Shown piece by piece: positions 37,773 through 47,398 of a DNA stretch of 64,000 nt. The notes below the pieces were generated by a model. That model ran no database searches and was not told where the DNA came from. It saw nothing but the letters and a program-made list of their open reading frames with translations. The stretch covers positions 62,001 to 126,000 of the forward strand of contig NZ_FOOX01000014.1 in the NCBI RefSeq assembly GCF_900113335.1. Reading direction: 5' to 3'. Every line of letters starts with the position of its first letter. The stretch's first letter is position 1. A program made the translations under genes and the position numbers. The DNA comes from Desulfotruncus arcticus DSM 17038. Lineage in GTDB: Bacteria > Bacillota > Desulfotomaculia > Desulfotomaculales > Desulfallaceae.

Positions 37773-38750
37773 CTATTTTTCCTTGATCAGCGAATAGTGC
37801 GGTTTATACTGCAGATTATGTACCGTATTGATCGTGCGAACTGTTCTGCTCTTGGCCCGCATTACCAGCGAATAGGTTTCGGCAATTTCGCCTCCGCGGA
37901 AGCGCACGCCTTTGAGCAATTCTCCGTCTGTAACTCCGGTGGCGGCAAAGATGGCGTCGTCACCCTTGACCAGATCGTTCATGGTCAGGATGCGGTTGGG
38001 GTCCTGAATGCCCATGCTCAGGCAGCGCTGGTATTCGGCATCGTCCTCGGGCACCAGCCGGGCCTGCATGTCGCCGCCCAGGCACTTGAGTGCCGCCGCG
38101 GCGATAACCCCTTCCGGCGCGCCGCCGATTCCCGCGCAAATGTCAATGCCGGTATCTTCAAAGGCAGTAGCCAGCGCCGCCGCCACGTCTCCGTCGCCGA
38201 TCAGGCGCACCCTGGCCCCCGCGCCCCGCACAGCTTCTATTAATTCCTGGTGGCGCGGCCGGTCCAAAATCATTACGGTGCAGTCAACAATGCGCTTATT
38301 ATTTGCTTTGGCCACAATTTCCAAAGTTTTTTCGATGGGGTCATCCAGATTAATTAAACCAGCTGCCTTAGGCCCTACAGCCAGTTTTTGCATATACATA
38401 TCCGGAGCGTGCAGCAGGTTGCCCCGGTCGGCAATAGCGATTACCGACATAGCGTTGGGCAGTCCCTTGGCCAATATATTCGTGCCCTCCAGGGGGTCTA
38501 CGGCCACATCTACCTCGGGAGTTTGCGAGTTGCCAACTTTTTCACCGATATAAAGCATCGGAGCTTCGTCCATTTCACCTTCACCGATAACCACGGTTCC
38601 GTTCACACAGACTGAATCAAACATGGTCCGCATGGCGTTGGTGGCCGCGTCGTCGGCTTCAATTTTGCGCCCGCGCCCCATCCACTGCGCTGATGCCAGC
38701 GCCGCCATTTCCGTAACGCGCACCAGTTCCAGTGTCAGTTCTCTTTCCAT
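37773..38750 (-). CDS. glpX: Fructose-1,6-bisphosphatase class II
   Basis: 325 residues, ATG behind GGAGA. Family motifs include [11 protein letters not shown], the metal-binding DPLEGTN and [16 protein letters not shown]. It hydrolyses fructose 1,6-bisphosphate to fructose 6-phosphate in gluconeogenesis, with manganese or magnesium. In this lineage it is often the main FBPase. It is transcribed divergently from argH and alone. A perfect TTACATGTAA palindrome lies about 25 bases before its start codon and might be an operator. Confidence 0.95.
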   Translation of the reverse strand: MERELTLELVRVTEMAALASAQWMGRGRKIEADDAATNAMRTMFDSVCVNGTVVIGEGEMDEAPMLYIGEKVGNSQTPEVDVAVDPLEGTNILAKGLPNAMSVIAIADRGNLLHAPDMYMQKLAVGPKAAGLINLDDPIEKTLEIVAKANNKRIVDCTVMILDRPRHQELIEAVRGAGARVRLIGDGDVAAALATAFEDTGIDICAGIGGAPEGVIAAAALKCLGGDMQARLVPEDDAEYQRCLSMGIQDPNRILTMNDLVKGDDAIFAATGVTDGELLKGVRFRGGEIAETYSLVMRAKSRTVRTINTVHNLQYKPHYSLIKEK

Positions 38751-38992
38751 TGAACTCGTCTCCTTTGTTAAAAGCTTACATGTAACAATTTCATTTTAAC
38801 ATATTTATTAACTAATGGGTCATTTAGTATAACATTTTTTCGAAAATGTTTTATACGCTTTCGTCAAAATCAGCTTATATATTTCATTTGTTCTAAAAAA
38901 ACGACCTGATTACTATAATATTGGGCTTGGCATGTGGTAAAATATCCGGGGGTATAATAATTTTTTGGTAACTGTCAGTATCTGTAAATATT
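38751..38992. other. glpX-argH divergent gap
   Basis: AT-rich. It holds the TTACATGTAA palindrome near 38775-38784, an inverted repeat AACATTTTTTCGAAAATGTT near 38831-38850, and TATAAT at 38953-38958 that may serve argH. The GGAGTCA repeat follows. Confidence 0.45.
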
Positions 38993-39063
38993 AGGAGTCA
39001 GAAGTCAGGAGTCAGAATAAAAGGACCGGCTTGGTGTATTCTGACTCCTGACTTCTGACTCCT
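38993..39063. repeat. GGAGTCA-type inverted repeat before argH, perfect 27-bp arms
   Basis: Left arm 38993-39019 starts AGGAGTCAGAAGTCAGGAGT; right arm 39037-39063 is its exact complement; loop 17 bases. It stops 19 bases before the argH ATG. The right arm contains CTCCT, complementary to the GAGGAG ribosome site of argH. Confidence 0.9.
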
Positions 39064-39081
39064 GGATTGAGGAGTGGTAGC

Positions 39082-40461
39082 ATGTCCAAACTATGGGGAG
39101 GGCGCTTTCAAAAGGAGACGGACAGCCTGGTGGATGATTTTCATTCATCCATATCCTTTGACAGCCGCCTGTACAAATATGATATAACCGGCAGTATCGC
39201 CCATGCCGCAATGCTGGCCCGGGTTGGCATAATCAGCCTGGAAGAATCGGAAACAATAACGCGCGGCCTGCAGGGCATACTGGCTGATATTGAGGCCGGG
39301 CTGGTGGAATTCTCCGTATCCGCCGAGGACATCCACATGAATGTCGAGCAGCTTTTAATAGAAAGAATCGGTGAAGTGGGCAAAAAGCTGCACACCGCCC
39401 GCAGCCGCAACGACCAGGTGGCCCTGGATGTCCGCATGTACCTCAGAGATGAAATAGATGCTGTGCTGGAGCTTTTGGGGCAGTTGAATGTTACCCTGCT
39501 GGATTTGGCCGAACAGCATATTGATACGGTCATGCCCGGGTATACCCATCTGCAGCGCGCCCAGCCGGTTAACCTGGCCCATCACTTGCTGGCGTACTGC
39601 CAGATGTTTTACCGGGATATGGACAGGCTGCGGGACTGCCGCCGGCGGGTAAATGTCATGCCGCTGGGCGCCGGAGCGCTGGCTGGGACCACTTTCCCCC
39701 TGGACCGGGCATTCGTGGCCCGGGAGCTGGGGTTTGACGCCATCACCGAAAACAGTCTTGATGCCGTAAGCGACCGTGATTTTGCAGTGGAATTTGCGGC
39801 GGCCGCTGCGCTGGTGATGGTGCACCTGAGCCGGTTCTGCGAGGAAATAATCCTATGGTCAACCAGTGAATTCAGCTTTGTTGAATTGGATGACGCCTAT
39901 AGCACCGGCAGCAGCATGATGCCGCAAAAGAAGAATCCCGATGTGGCGGAGCTCATCAAGGGCAAAAGCGGCAGGGTTTTCGGCGACCTAACCACTCTGC
40001 TGGTGATGCTCAAAGGGCTGCCCCTGGCTTATAACAAGGATATGCAGGAAGATAAAGAAGCGCTGTTTGACGCGGTGGATACGGTTAAAAAATGTCTGCT
40101 TATTTTCCGCCCCATGCTGGCGACGATGAGGGTTAAAAAAGACAACCTGGCCCGGGCCGCCCGGGGAGGGTTCACCAATGCCACCGATTTGGCCGACTAC
40201 CTGGTGGAAAAGGGCGTGCCTTTCAGGGAAGCACATGAAATAGTCGGCCGGGCAGTGGCCTATTGCATTGAAAGGGCAGGCAATTTGGATGATTTAACCC
40301 TGGAGGAATTTAACCGTTTTTCACCGGTAATCGATGAAGAGGTTTACAGCGCCATTGGCATCGACCATTGTGTGGCGGCCCGCAAGGTTCCGGGAGGTCC
40401 GGCCCCGGAAGCTGTCCGGGAGAGCATTGCCAAAATGCGCGGCAGGGTGGGTTTATTATGA
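39082..40461 (+). CDS. argH: Argininosuccinate lyase
   Basis: 459 residues; ATG 39082 follows GAGGAGTGG, while an upstream TTG in frame has no site. It begins SKLWGGRFQKETD and carries the fumarase/aspartase superfamily signature GSSMMPQKKNPD with the catalytic serine loop. It splits argininosuccinate into arginine and fumarate, the final step. It is separated from argC-G by about 26 kb. Its last bases overlap the DUF445 gene (ATGA). Confidence 0.97.
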   Translation: MSKLWGGRFQKETDSLVDDFHSSISFDSRLYKYDITGSIAHAAMLARVGIISLEESETITRGLQGILADIEAGLVEFSVSAEDIHMNVEQLLIERIGEVGKKLHTARSRNDQVALDVRMYLRDEIDAVLELLGQLNVTLLDLAEQHIDTVMPGYTHLQRAQPVNLAHHLLAYCQMFYRDMDRLRDCRRRVNVMPLGAGALAGTTFPLDRAFVARELGFDAITENSLDAVSDRDFAVEFAAAAALVMVHLSRFCEEIILWSTSEFSFVELDDAYSTGSSMMPQKKNPDVAELIKGKSGRVFGDLTTLLVMLKGLPLAYNKDMQEDKEALFDAVDTVKKCLLIFRPMLATMRVKKDNLARAARGGFTNATDLADYLVEKGVPFREAHEIVGRAVAYCIERAGNLDDLTLEEFNRFSPVIDEEVYSAIGIDHCVAARKVPGGPAPEAVRESIAKMRGRVGLL

Positions 40462-42002
40462 ACTGGCAGCAAGCTGCCCTGGCCGTGCTGGTTGGGGCCG
40501 TAATCGGTTATATTACCAACTGGATTGCTATTCGCATGTTATTCCGGCCTCTTTATGAAAGAAAGCTGATGGGTATGCATGTCCCTTTTACCCCGGGAGT
40601 CATTCCCCGGGGTAAGACACGTCTGGCTAAAGGCATAGGTGATGCTGTGGGCGGAATGCTGCTGACAGAGGAAAAAGTAGTGCAGCACCTGCTGCGGCCG
40701 GATTCCGAAGAAAAAGTTCAGCATTTCCTGGATAACAGGATTGCTGAAATGCGCCGGCGGGACGCGACGGTCGGTGAAACCTTGGCCCTGCCGCCCGGTG
40801 AGCAGCCCGCGGCTGATTTAAAACAATGGTTTGCCACCATCGCGGTAAACGTTGCCCGGAGCGATGAATTTCGCCGGACCGCCGCCCGTGCCGCCGCAGA
40901 TTTGACCGGTTCTCTTCTGGACAAGCAAGTGGGACCTGCAATAGAAATTATCGGCCGGGCACGGTTTAGAGCATGGTTGGAACAGGTCAACGCCGGCTTG
41001 CTGGCAGGTGAAGCGGGCGATAATTTGCGGAGCAGGCTGGTTAATATAATAGAAGATTTTTTAAACAGCCCCAAAACTGTGCGGGAATACCTTCCGGAAG
41101 CGTTAATAGAAGGGGTGCACCGGTTTATTGACGACCAGGCCCCCCGTATCGGCAGCGCCGTTGAACAGTACTTGTCCTCCAGGAGTGCACACCGGGCGAT
41201 CAAAAACAGGTTAAACCATTTTTTTGAAAGTACGGCGTTAAAACGGATGCTCAACGGAGTTTTCAGCCTGCTGGGAACCGGCACCGACGCCCTTACGGAA
41301 AAGTTGGCCGCGGAAATAGCCATGTTCCTGGCTGATGAGCAAAACCGGGCGGAAATTATCAAACGCCTGCACCAGCTGGCGGATGAGGCTATGGAAAAAA
41401 GCATTGCTGATATTGCTGCGGCGCTGGATGAGGCGGGGAAAAAGGAAAAAGCAGAGGAGATTGCCTCCTGGCTGCTGGAAAAAATGCGTAATCCCGGCCT
41501 GGGGCTGTCGATCCCGGAAATTGTTGAGCAACTGGTGGAGCGCAACAGTGATAAAACCTGGCGCGAGATATTCAGCATCAGTGAGCCCGGCCCGTGGGAG
41601 GCGCTGGAGTCGTTTTTCGACCGCCTGTTGCAACAAACACAAAGCAGCGCTGGGTATGCCCAAAAAGTTAAGCAGCTGGCAGACCGCTGTATCGACGGGC
41701 TGCTGCAGGCTAAAATGAGTTATGTTTTGGAGCTGCTGCCGGATGACGCCAGGGAAAACCCCGGGCGTTTGGCGCTGGGCCTGTATCGTTTTCTGGTCCA
41801 AAAACAGGTCCCCGGCCTGGTTAGATTTTTAGATGTCAACGCCATGATTCGCCGGCAGGTGGAGGAATTAGACGTGCTGCAGGTGGAGGAGCTGCTGTTG
41901 GGCATAATGCGCCGCGAGCTGGTGGCGATCACCTGGCTCGGGGGACTGCTGGGCGCCATTTTAGGACTGGTCATGGTCGGAATGCAGTATCTGGCCAAAT
42001 AA
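40458..42002 (+). CDS. DUF445-family membrane-associated protein
   Basis: 514 residues. ATG 40458 overlaps the argH stop (ATGA), so translation is coupled. The N-terminal helix (LAVLVGAVIGYITNWIAIRM) and a C-terminal one (TWLGGLLGAILGLVMVGMQYL) bracket a long helical region rich in Glu/Arg/Leu. GYITNWIAI and KLMGMHVPFTPGVIPRGK are the DUF445 family signatures. Function is unknown; the protein probably spans the membrane at both ends with a large coiled interior. The link to argH is probably only operonic. Confidence 0.88.
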   Translation: MNWQQAALAVLVGAVIGYITNWIAIRMLFRPLYERKLMGMHVPFTPGVIPRGKTRLAKGIGDAVGGMLLTEEKVVQHLLRPDSEEKVQHFLDNRIAEMRRRDATVGETLALPPGEQPAADLKQWFATIAVNVARSDEFRRTAARAAADLTGSLLDKQVGPAIEIIGRARFRAWLEQVNAGLLAGEAGDNLRSRLVNIIEDFLNSPKTVREYLPEALIEGVHRFIDDQAPRIGSAVEQYLSSRSAHRAIKNRLNHFFESTALKRMLNGVFSLLGTGTDALTEKLAAEIAMFLADEQNRAEIIKRLHQLADEAMEKSIADIAAALDEAGKKEKAEEIASWLLEKMRNPGLGLSIPEIVEQLVERNSDKTWREIFSISEPGPWEALESFFDRLLQQTQSSAGYAQKVKQLADRCIDGLLQAKMSYVLELLPDDARENPGRLALGLYRFLVQKQVPGLVRFLDVNAMIRRQVEELDVLQVEELLLGIMRRELVAITWLGGLLGAILGLVMVGMQYLAK

Positions 42003-42015
42003 TGCTCACAAACTG

Positions 42016-42045
42016 TTGACCGATATAACGATTATACGGTATACT
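42016..42045 (+). promoter_or_regulatory. Promoter of the ilv-leu leader
   Basis: TTGACC (42016-42021) and TATACT (42040-42045) with an 18-base spacer, just after the DUF445 stop. Transcription would start near 42052 and run through the GGAGTCA repeat into the T-box. Confidence 0.6.
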
Positions 42046-42064
42046 TTTAAAATAAGTTTTACTT

Positions 42065-42255
42065 CAGGAGTCAGGAGTCAGAATTCAGTAGTCCTGAACA
42101 CGGTTCTTTTCATGTTCATTCAATTCCTGATTTCTAAACAGTAAAGTTTTTAAATCAGTTTCAATTCCAACTCAGTAATCAGTGCTCAGAATTCAGAATT
42201 AGTTATTGATAAGGCCTAAATATGGTTTTTTTCATTCTGACTCCTGACTCCTAAT
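42065..42255. repeat. GGAGTCA-type repeats before the ilv leader
   Basis: A left arm AGGAGTCAGGAGTCAGAATT (42066) and a right arm TTCTGACTCCTGACTCCTAA ending near 42254 bound a longer, decayed interior with further CAGAATTC pieces. It would form a long hairpin in the transcript upstream of the T-box. Confidence 0.75.
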
Positions 42256-42261
42256 ATTCTG

Positions 42262-42546
42262 TAAAAGTTATGAAGGGGAGCAATGCCTGGAAAACCGTGC
42301 CACAGAGAGCCGGGGATGCTGAAAACCGGCGCCCGGAACAGGTATGACATCGCCCTGGAACTGCTTCGCTGAAAGGTTCTTCCCGTAAGCGAAGACGGGA
42401 GTGGCCCGTTATCGCTGTAGTGTTTACGAGACATGCTGAGAGGCTTTCGCCGTGAGGCGGAGGCAAGCAGGGTGGTACCGCGTGAGGAGATTATACCTCT
42501 CGTCCCTGGTTGGTTGTGCCAACCAGATACGGGAGGTTTTTAATTT
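42262..42546 (+). promoter_or_regulatory. T-box riboswitch, probably isoleucine-specific
   Basis: Stem I begins at AGAGAGCCGGGG. The conserved T-box AGGGTGGTACCGCG is at 42469-42482. A terminator follows: CCTCTCGT...CCTGGTTGG/CCAACCAG...ACGGGAGG with a T-run at 42537. In the specifier region GACATCGCC the likely codon is ATC (Ile), read by analogy with other leaders; this is the least certain part. Uncharged tRNA would bind and allow read-through into the next control element and ilvE. Confidence 0.88.
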
Positions 42547-42569
42547 TATACACCTTTATAAAGAGGGAA

Positions 42570-42715
42570 GTGTACCTAGGGTTCCGCCTCCTGCGGGAGG
42601 GACTGGACCGAGCGGTACAGACCAAAGGGGATGTAATCCCCGGAGGTTACACCGTGGGGATAAAAGACCCAGCGGATAGGTTCCACTCTTGGAAAATATC
42701 GGCGGGGTCTTATTT
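42570..42715 (+). promoter_or_regulatory. ykkC-family riboswitch, probably the ppGpp class
   Basis: The segment contains CCTAGGGTTCCG, ACTGGACCGAG and ACACCGTGGGGATAAAAGAC, the conserved blocks of ykkC RNAs. An intrinsic terminator follows (AAGACCC...GGGTCTT, then ATTTTTATT at 42710). Since the downstream genes make branched-chain amino acids, the ppGpp-sensing subtype is most likely; guanidine and PRPP subtypes share these blocks. It sits directly after the T-box terminator, so the two act in series. Confidence 0.8.
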
Positions 42716-42744
42716 TTATTTCCCTGCTTGGCCACAGGAGGTGA

Positions 42745-42881
42745 AAACAGTCGTCAATCCCTTTTATAATACCGGGTGCAACCGGGTAGAGATTGGTTTG
42801 GAAAAAGTGTTGGCGGATGATGGAAACGATAGCTGTTTTTACATTGGTGCTTTAATGGCAGATTTTGAATTAGGAGAGTGA
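42745..42881 (+). other. Possible short frame between riboswitch and ilvE
   Basis: An AGGAGG at 42737-42742 is followed by about 46 open codons (KTVVNPFYNTGCNRVEIG to DFELGE) ending at TGA 42881, just before ilvE. There is no ATG, GTG or TTG at the right distance from that site, so coding is doubtful. It is not rich in Ile, Leu or Val, which argues against a classic leader peptide. Confidence 0.2.
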
Positions 42882-42885
42882 AAAG

Positions 42886-43764
42886 ATGAGCCTTACGATT
42901 TATTTGGATGGGAAATATGTTCCCGAGGAACAGGCGGTTGTTTCCGTATTCGATCATGGTCTTTTGTATGGCGACGGTATTTTTGAGGGCATCAGAGCTT
43001 ACCATAACCGGGTGTTCAAGCTGCAGGACCACCTGGTCAGGCTTTATGAATCAGCCCGCACGCTGGCTATGGAAATTCCCATCAGTATTGAAGAAATGCA
43101 GGAAGTGGTGCTGGAGACCCTGCGGCGCAATAATTTGCGGGACGCTTATATCCGCCTGGTGGTTACCCGGGGCAAGGGCGATCTGGGTCTGGACCCGCGC
43201 AAGTGCCCAAGGCCGACTATTTTTTGCATTGCCGCCTCAATTCAACTTTATCCGGAAGAATTGTATGAAAAAGGACTTGAAATGATCACCGTGGCGACGC
43301 GCCGCAATGTTCCGGAAGCATGCAACCCCAGGGTCAAGTCCCTTAACTATTTAAATAATATTTACGCCAAAATGGAAGCCAACCTGGCCGGCGTTCCCGA
43401 AGCAATTATGCTCAACCAGGAAGGTTACGTCGCCGAGGCTACCGGGGATAACATTTTCCTGGTCAAGAACGGTAAACTTATCACTCCTCCGATTCATGTA
43501 GGCATGCTGGAAGGCGTTACCCGCAATGCGGTAATGGACCTGGCCAGAGAGAGAGGCATTGAAGTTATTGAGAAGGTATTTACCCGTCATGATGTTTATA
43601 TTTCTGACGAATGTTTCCTAACCGGAACCGCAGCCGAACTTATTCCCTGCGTCCGGGTGGACGGCAGGGCTATTGGCAATGGCCAGCCCGGCCCGGTGTT
43701 CAAAGAACTGTTGGGTGATTTCCGCGAATTAACCAAAGTGGACGGACCGGTCATTTTTGAATAA
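42886..43764 (+). CDS. ilvE: Branched-chain amino acid aminotransferase
   Basis: 292 residues, ATG behind AGGAGAG. Fold type IV PLP enzyme: FDHGLLYGDGIFEGIRAY near the N-terminus, PLP lysine K151 in RVKSLNYLNN, EATGDNIF and the GTAAELIP end. It performs the last transamination to Leu, Ile and Val. It is the first gene after the tandem riboswitch leader, so control of its transcription governs at least ilvE and probably ilvD. Confidence 0.94.
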   Translation: MSLTIYLDGKYVPEEQAVVSVFDHGLLYGDGIFEGIRAYHNRVFKLQDHLVRLYESARTLAMEIPISIEEMQEVVLETLRRNNLRDAYIRLVVTRGKGDLGLDPRKCPRPTIFCIAASIQLYPEELYEKGLEMITVATRRNVPEACNPRVKSLNYLNNIYAKMEANLAGVPEAIMLNQEGYVAEATGDNIFLVKNGKLITPPIHVGMLEGVTRNAVMDLARERGIEVIEKVFTRHDVYISDECFLTGTAAELIPCVRVDGRAIGNGQPGPVFKELLGDFRELTKVDGPVIFE

Positions 43765-43861
43765 ACTGTTTTCAAATAAAACTTATGCATAAGAAGCTTT
43801 CGAATAAGCTATTTTCTATTACAGCAAAAGATGTGGCTATTTCGTAAAAGGAGGAGTAATT

Positions 43862-45532
43862 GTGCGCAGTGATGCTATGAAAAAAGGTCTGGACAAAGCC
43901 CCGCACCGCTCCCTGTTCAATGCCCTGGGTCTGACCAGGCAGGAGCTGGAACGTCCCATGATCGGAGTGGTCAATTCATTCAATGAAATAGTGCCGGGCC
44001 ATATGCACCTGCGGGAAATCACCGAGGCAGTCAAAGCCGGGGTCAGAATGAACGGCGGCACTCCGTTTGAATTTCCCGCCATCGCGGTTTGTGACGGCAT
44101 TGCCATGAACCATTCTGGCATGAAATACTCGCTGGCCAGCAGGGAGCTAATTGCAGATTCGGTGGAAGTAATGAGCATGGCCCACCCCTTTGACGGCATT
44201 GTGCTGGTTACCTCTTGCGATAAAGTGGTGCCCGGCATGCTGATGGCCGCGGCCCGGCTGGACATTCCTGCCATTGTAGTCAGCGGCGGCCCCATGATGG
44301 CCGGGCGGCTCAATGGTAAGGATCTTTCCCTGAGCAACATTTTTGAAGGCGTTGGCTCGGTGCGGGCAGGCACGATGACCGAAGAGGAACTGGCCCTGTA
44401 TGAAGAGTCGGTTTGCCCCGGCTGCGGCTCTTGCGCCGGGATGTTTACCGCCAATTCCATGAACTGCCTGACAGAGGTGCTGGGCATGGCGCTGCCCGGC
44501 AACGGAACGCTGCCCGCGGTTTCCGCGGCCCGCCGCCGTCTGGCCAAGTTAAGCGGGATGCGGGTGGTTGACCTGGTGCGGGAAAACCTGAAACCTTCCG
44601 ATATACTTACTGAAAAGGCCTTTGCCAACGGTCTGGCCATGGATATGGCCCTGGGCTGCTCCACTAATACGGTGCTGCACCTGCCCGCCATCGCCAGTGA
44701 GGCCGATATTAAAATAGAGCTGGACCAGATTAACCGGATCAGTGAAAAAACTCCCAACCTGTGCAAGCTAAGCCCGGCGGGTCCTCATTATATGCAGGAC
44801 CTGAACGAGGCCGGCGGTATTTCCGCCGTGCTGCGGGAGCTGTCCGAGCACGGGTTTATAGACGGCAGCACGCTGACCGTAACCGGCCGGACTTTGGGTG
44901 AAAATGTGGCCGCGGCCTCTGTGCTGAGGCGGGAGGTAATTCGCAGTGTGGAAGAACCGTACAGTTCCACAGGAGGCATAGCTATCCTTTACGGTAATCT
45001 GGCTCCCGGCGGGGCGGTGGTCAAAAGATCGGCGGTGGCGCCGGAAATGCTGCAGCACCGCGGCCCGGCCCGTGTATTCAACTCTGAAGAAGAAGCCGTG
45101 CAGGCTTTAAATAACCTGGAAATACAAAAAGGCGACGTTATCATTATCAGATACGAGGGGCCCAAAGGAGGTCCGGGCATGCGGGAGATGCTTACTCCCA
45201 CCGCCACGGTGGCCGGCCTTGGCCTTGACAAGGATGTGGCCCTGATCACCGACGGGCGCTTCAGCGGGGCCACCCGCGGCGCTTCCATCGGTCACGCAAC
45301 TCCTGAGGCGGCCGAAGGAGGACCTATCGCGGCACTGCAGGACGGGGACATCATTGATATCAACATACCCGAATGTAAACTGAATGTGCTGCTGAGCGAC
45401 GAAGAACTGGCGGCCCGGATGAACCGCTGGGTCAAACCGGAACCCAGGGTGCGCAAAGGCTACCTGGTCCGGTATGCCAAACTGGTCACCTCCGCCGGCA
45501 CCGGGGCGGTCTTGAAAAAAGACTTTGAATAA
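43862..45532 (+). CDS. ilvD: Dihydroxy-acid dehydratase
   Basis: 556 residues from GTG behind GGAGG. Signatures: [31 protein letters not shown] and [11 protein letters not shown]. The conserved cysteines bind an Fe-S cluster. It dehydrates the dihydroxy acids made by IlvC into 2-keto acids for Val, Leu and Ile. IlvC itself is not in this window. It follows ilvE by 97 bases and is probably cotranscribed. Confidence 0.97.
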   Translation: MRSDAMKKGLDKAPHRSLFNALGLTRQELERPMIGVVNSFNEIVPGHMHLREITEAVKAGVRMNGGTPFEFPAIAVCDGIAMNHSGMKYSLASRELIADSVEVMSMAHPFDGIVLVTSCDKVVPGMLMAAARLDIPAIVVSGGPMMAGRLNGKDLSLSNIFEGVGSVRAGTMTEEELALYEESVCPGCGSCAGMFTANSMNCLTEVLGMALPGNGTLPAVSAARRRLAKLSGMRVVDLVRENLKPSDILTEKAFANGLAMDMALGCSTNTVLHLPAIASEADIKIELDQINRISEKTPNLCKLSPAGPHYMQDLNEAGGISAVLRELSEHGFIDGSTLTVTGRTLGENVAAASVLRREVIRSVEEPYSSTGGIAILYGNLAPGGAVVKRSAVAPEMLQHRGPARVFNSEEEAVQALNNLEIQKGDVIIIRYEGPKGGPGMREMLTPTATVAGLGLDKDVALITDGRFSGATRGASIGHATPEAAEGGPIAALQDGDIIDINIPECKLNVLLSDEELAARMNRWVKPEPRVRKGYLVRYAKLVTSAGTGAVLKKDFE

Positions 45533-45728
45533 GGAGTCAGGAGAATCAAGTTAGCATTGTACAAATAAACAATCTTCTGCTGTAGTACTAACGAAACTTT
45601 AATGTATAATTGACAGACTGTAAATATTTTAATGATAGACTTAAAGTAGATTAATTAGAACTGTTTACCTGCCAATGAGGCCATAAACCGGCGGAGGCGG
45701 TTTGACAATTTACCGGAGGTGAAGGGGT
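45533..45728. other. ilvD-ilvB gap with partial repeat and possible promoter
   Basis: Starts with a single AGGAGTCAGGAG piece of the GGAGTCA family overlapping the ilvD stop. TATAAT at 45605-45610 and TTGACA at 45610-45615 are seen but neither pairs well with a partner box. No leader RNA structure was recognised. Confidence 0.4.
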
Positions 45729-47387
45729 ATGAAAAAAACCGGGGCGCAAATCCTGGTGGAAAGTCTCCTGGCTGAGGGGGTGGATACCATTTTCGGCTAC
45801 CCTGGCGGGCAGGCGCTACCTATTTACGACGCTTTATATGATGCTGACATTCGCCATATCCTGACCCGACATGAACAGGGCGCCGCCCATGCTGCCGACG
45901 GCTATGCCCGGGCCTCTGGCAAACCTGGTGTTTGCCTGGCCACTTCGGGTCCCGGTGCTACTAATTTAGTGACGGGAATTGCCAATGCCTACATGGACTC
46001 GGTCCCCCTGGTGGCTATTACCGGCCAGGTGCCGACCTCAATGCTGGGGCGGGATTCTTTTCAGGAAGCTGATATTACGGGTATAACCCTGCCAATTACC
46101 AAACACAATTATCTGGTCAAGGATGTTAAAGACCTGGCCACAATAATACGTGAAGCATTTTATATCGCTACCACAGGCCGACCGGGCCCGGTGCTTATCG
46201 ACATGCCGCGGGATGTTTCAGCGGGTGAGACGGAGTATCAGGACCCCGGGCCGGCGCATTTGCCGGGATATGACGTTAAAACAGATCCAGATCCCGAGCA
46301 AGTTGCCAGGGCCGTCAGGGCGATTGAAGAAGCCGAGCGGCCCGTTATTTATGCTGGCGGTGGTGTGATTAGCGCCAACGCACATGTTGAGCTGCTTAAA
46401 CTTGCGGAAATGCTGCTGGCCCCTGTGGCCACCACCCTGATGGGCCTGGGTGGCTTTCCCGGAAATCACCCGCTGTCGGTGGGTATGCTGGGCATGCATG
46501 GCAGCAAGTATGCCAACTACGCTGTTTCCGAGTGCGATTTACTGATCGGCGTGGGTGTGCGCTTTGACGACCGGGTTACCAGTAAGCTGGAGGCTTTTGC
46601 CCCTAACGCCACAGTGATTCATATAGACATAGACCCGGCTGAAATTGGAAAAAATGTGGGTGTTGACATTCCCGTGGTGGGAGACGTGCGCACCACCCTG
46701 CGGGAACTGGCCGGGCGCCTGCAGCCCAGGCTCGTCAGCAAGTGGCGGGATAAAATTCAGGTGTGGAAAAAGGAATATCCCATTGAATTTGAAGAAAACG
46801 GCAGAATCAAGCCCCAGGAAGTGATCAGGGAGATCTATCACGCCACCGGCGGCAATGCCAGGATTACAACCGAAGTGGGACAGCACCAGATGTGGGCCGC
46901 CCATTACTTTACGTATACCAGGCCGCGCACCTTTATCTCATCAGGCGGACTGGGAACGATGGGCTTTGGCTTCCCCGCCGCCATTGGAGTGCAGTTGGCC
47001 TGCCCGGGCGAAACAGTGATCGACATTGCCGGCGACGGAAGCATTCAGATGAATATTCAGGAACTGGCTACCGCAGTCAGTCATAAGCTGCCGGTTAAAA
47101 TCGCCATTTTAAACAACGGTTTCCTGGGCATGGTCAGACAGTGGCAGGAGCTGTTTTATGACCGCCGTTATTCATATACGGAACTGGATAACCCTGACTT
47201 TGTAAAAATTGCCGAGGCCTATGGCGCCGTAGGCATCAGGGTGGATAAAAAGTCTGAAGTCCGGCCGGCTCTGGATGAAGCGCTCCGGATCGATAAGCCG
47301 GTGGTATTGGATTTTGTAATTGAGCGGGAGGAGAACGTTATGCCCTTTGTTCCTCCCGGAGAAGCCATTAATAATATGCTGGGATAG
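45729..47387 (+). CDS. ilvB: Acetolactate synthase large subunit (first copy)
   Basis: 552 residues, ATG behind GGAGGTGAAGG. Thiamine-diphosphate enzyme: FGYPGGQALPIYD, catalytic Glu region [16 protein letters not shown], and GDGSIQMN...NNGFLGMVRQW cofactor-binding part. It condenses two pyruvates, or pyruvate with 2-ketobutyrate. The small regulatory subunit IlvN starts immediately downstream. A related second large subunit follows ilvN. It is probably the catalytic partner of IlvN. Confidence 0.95.
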   Translation: MKKTGAQILVESLLAEGVDTIFGYPGGQALPIYDALYDADIRHILTRHEQGAAHAADGYARASGKPGVCLATSGPGATNLVTGIANAYMDSVPLVAITGQVPTSMLGRDSFQEADITGITLPITKHNYLVKDVKDLATIIREAFYIATTGRPGPVLIDMPRDVSAGETEYQDPGPAHLPGYDVKTDPDPEQVARAVRAIEEAERPVIYAGGGVISANAHVELLKLAEMLLAPVATTLMGLGGFPGNHPLSVGMLGMHGSKYANYAVSECDLLIGVGVRFDDRVTSKLEAFAPNATVIHIDIDPAEIGKNVGVDIPVVGDVRTTLRELAGRLQPRLVSKWRDKIQVWKKEYPIEFEENGRIKPQEVIREIYHATGGNARITTEVGQHQMWAAHYFTYTRPRTFISSGGLGTMGFGFPAAIGVQLACPGETVIDIAGDGSIQMNIQELATAVSHKLPVKIAILNNGFLGMVRQWQELFYDRRYSYTELDNPDFVKIAEAYGAVGIRVDKKSEVRPALDEALRIDKPVVLDFVIEREENVMPFVPPGEAINNMLG

Positions 47388-47398
47388 GAGGGGTGATT

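Noticed and set aside
42510..42881. 123-codon plus-strand frame over the ilvE leader
   Set aside because: It runs through the ykkC-class aptamer and terminator and starts inside the T-box terminator; RNA structure explains the region better. Only its last ~46 codons were kept as a doubtful note.
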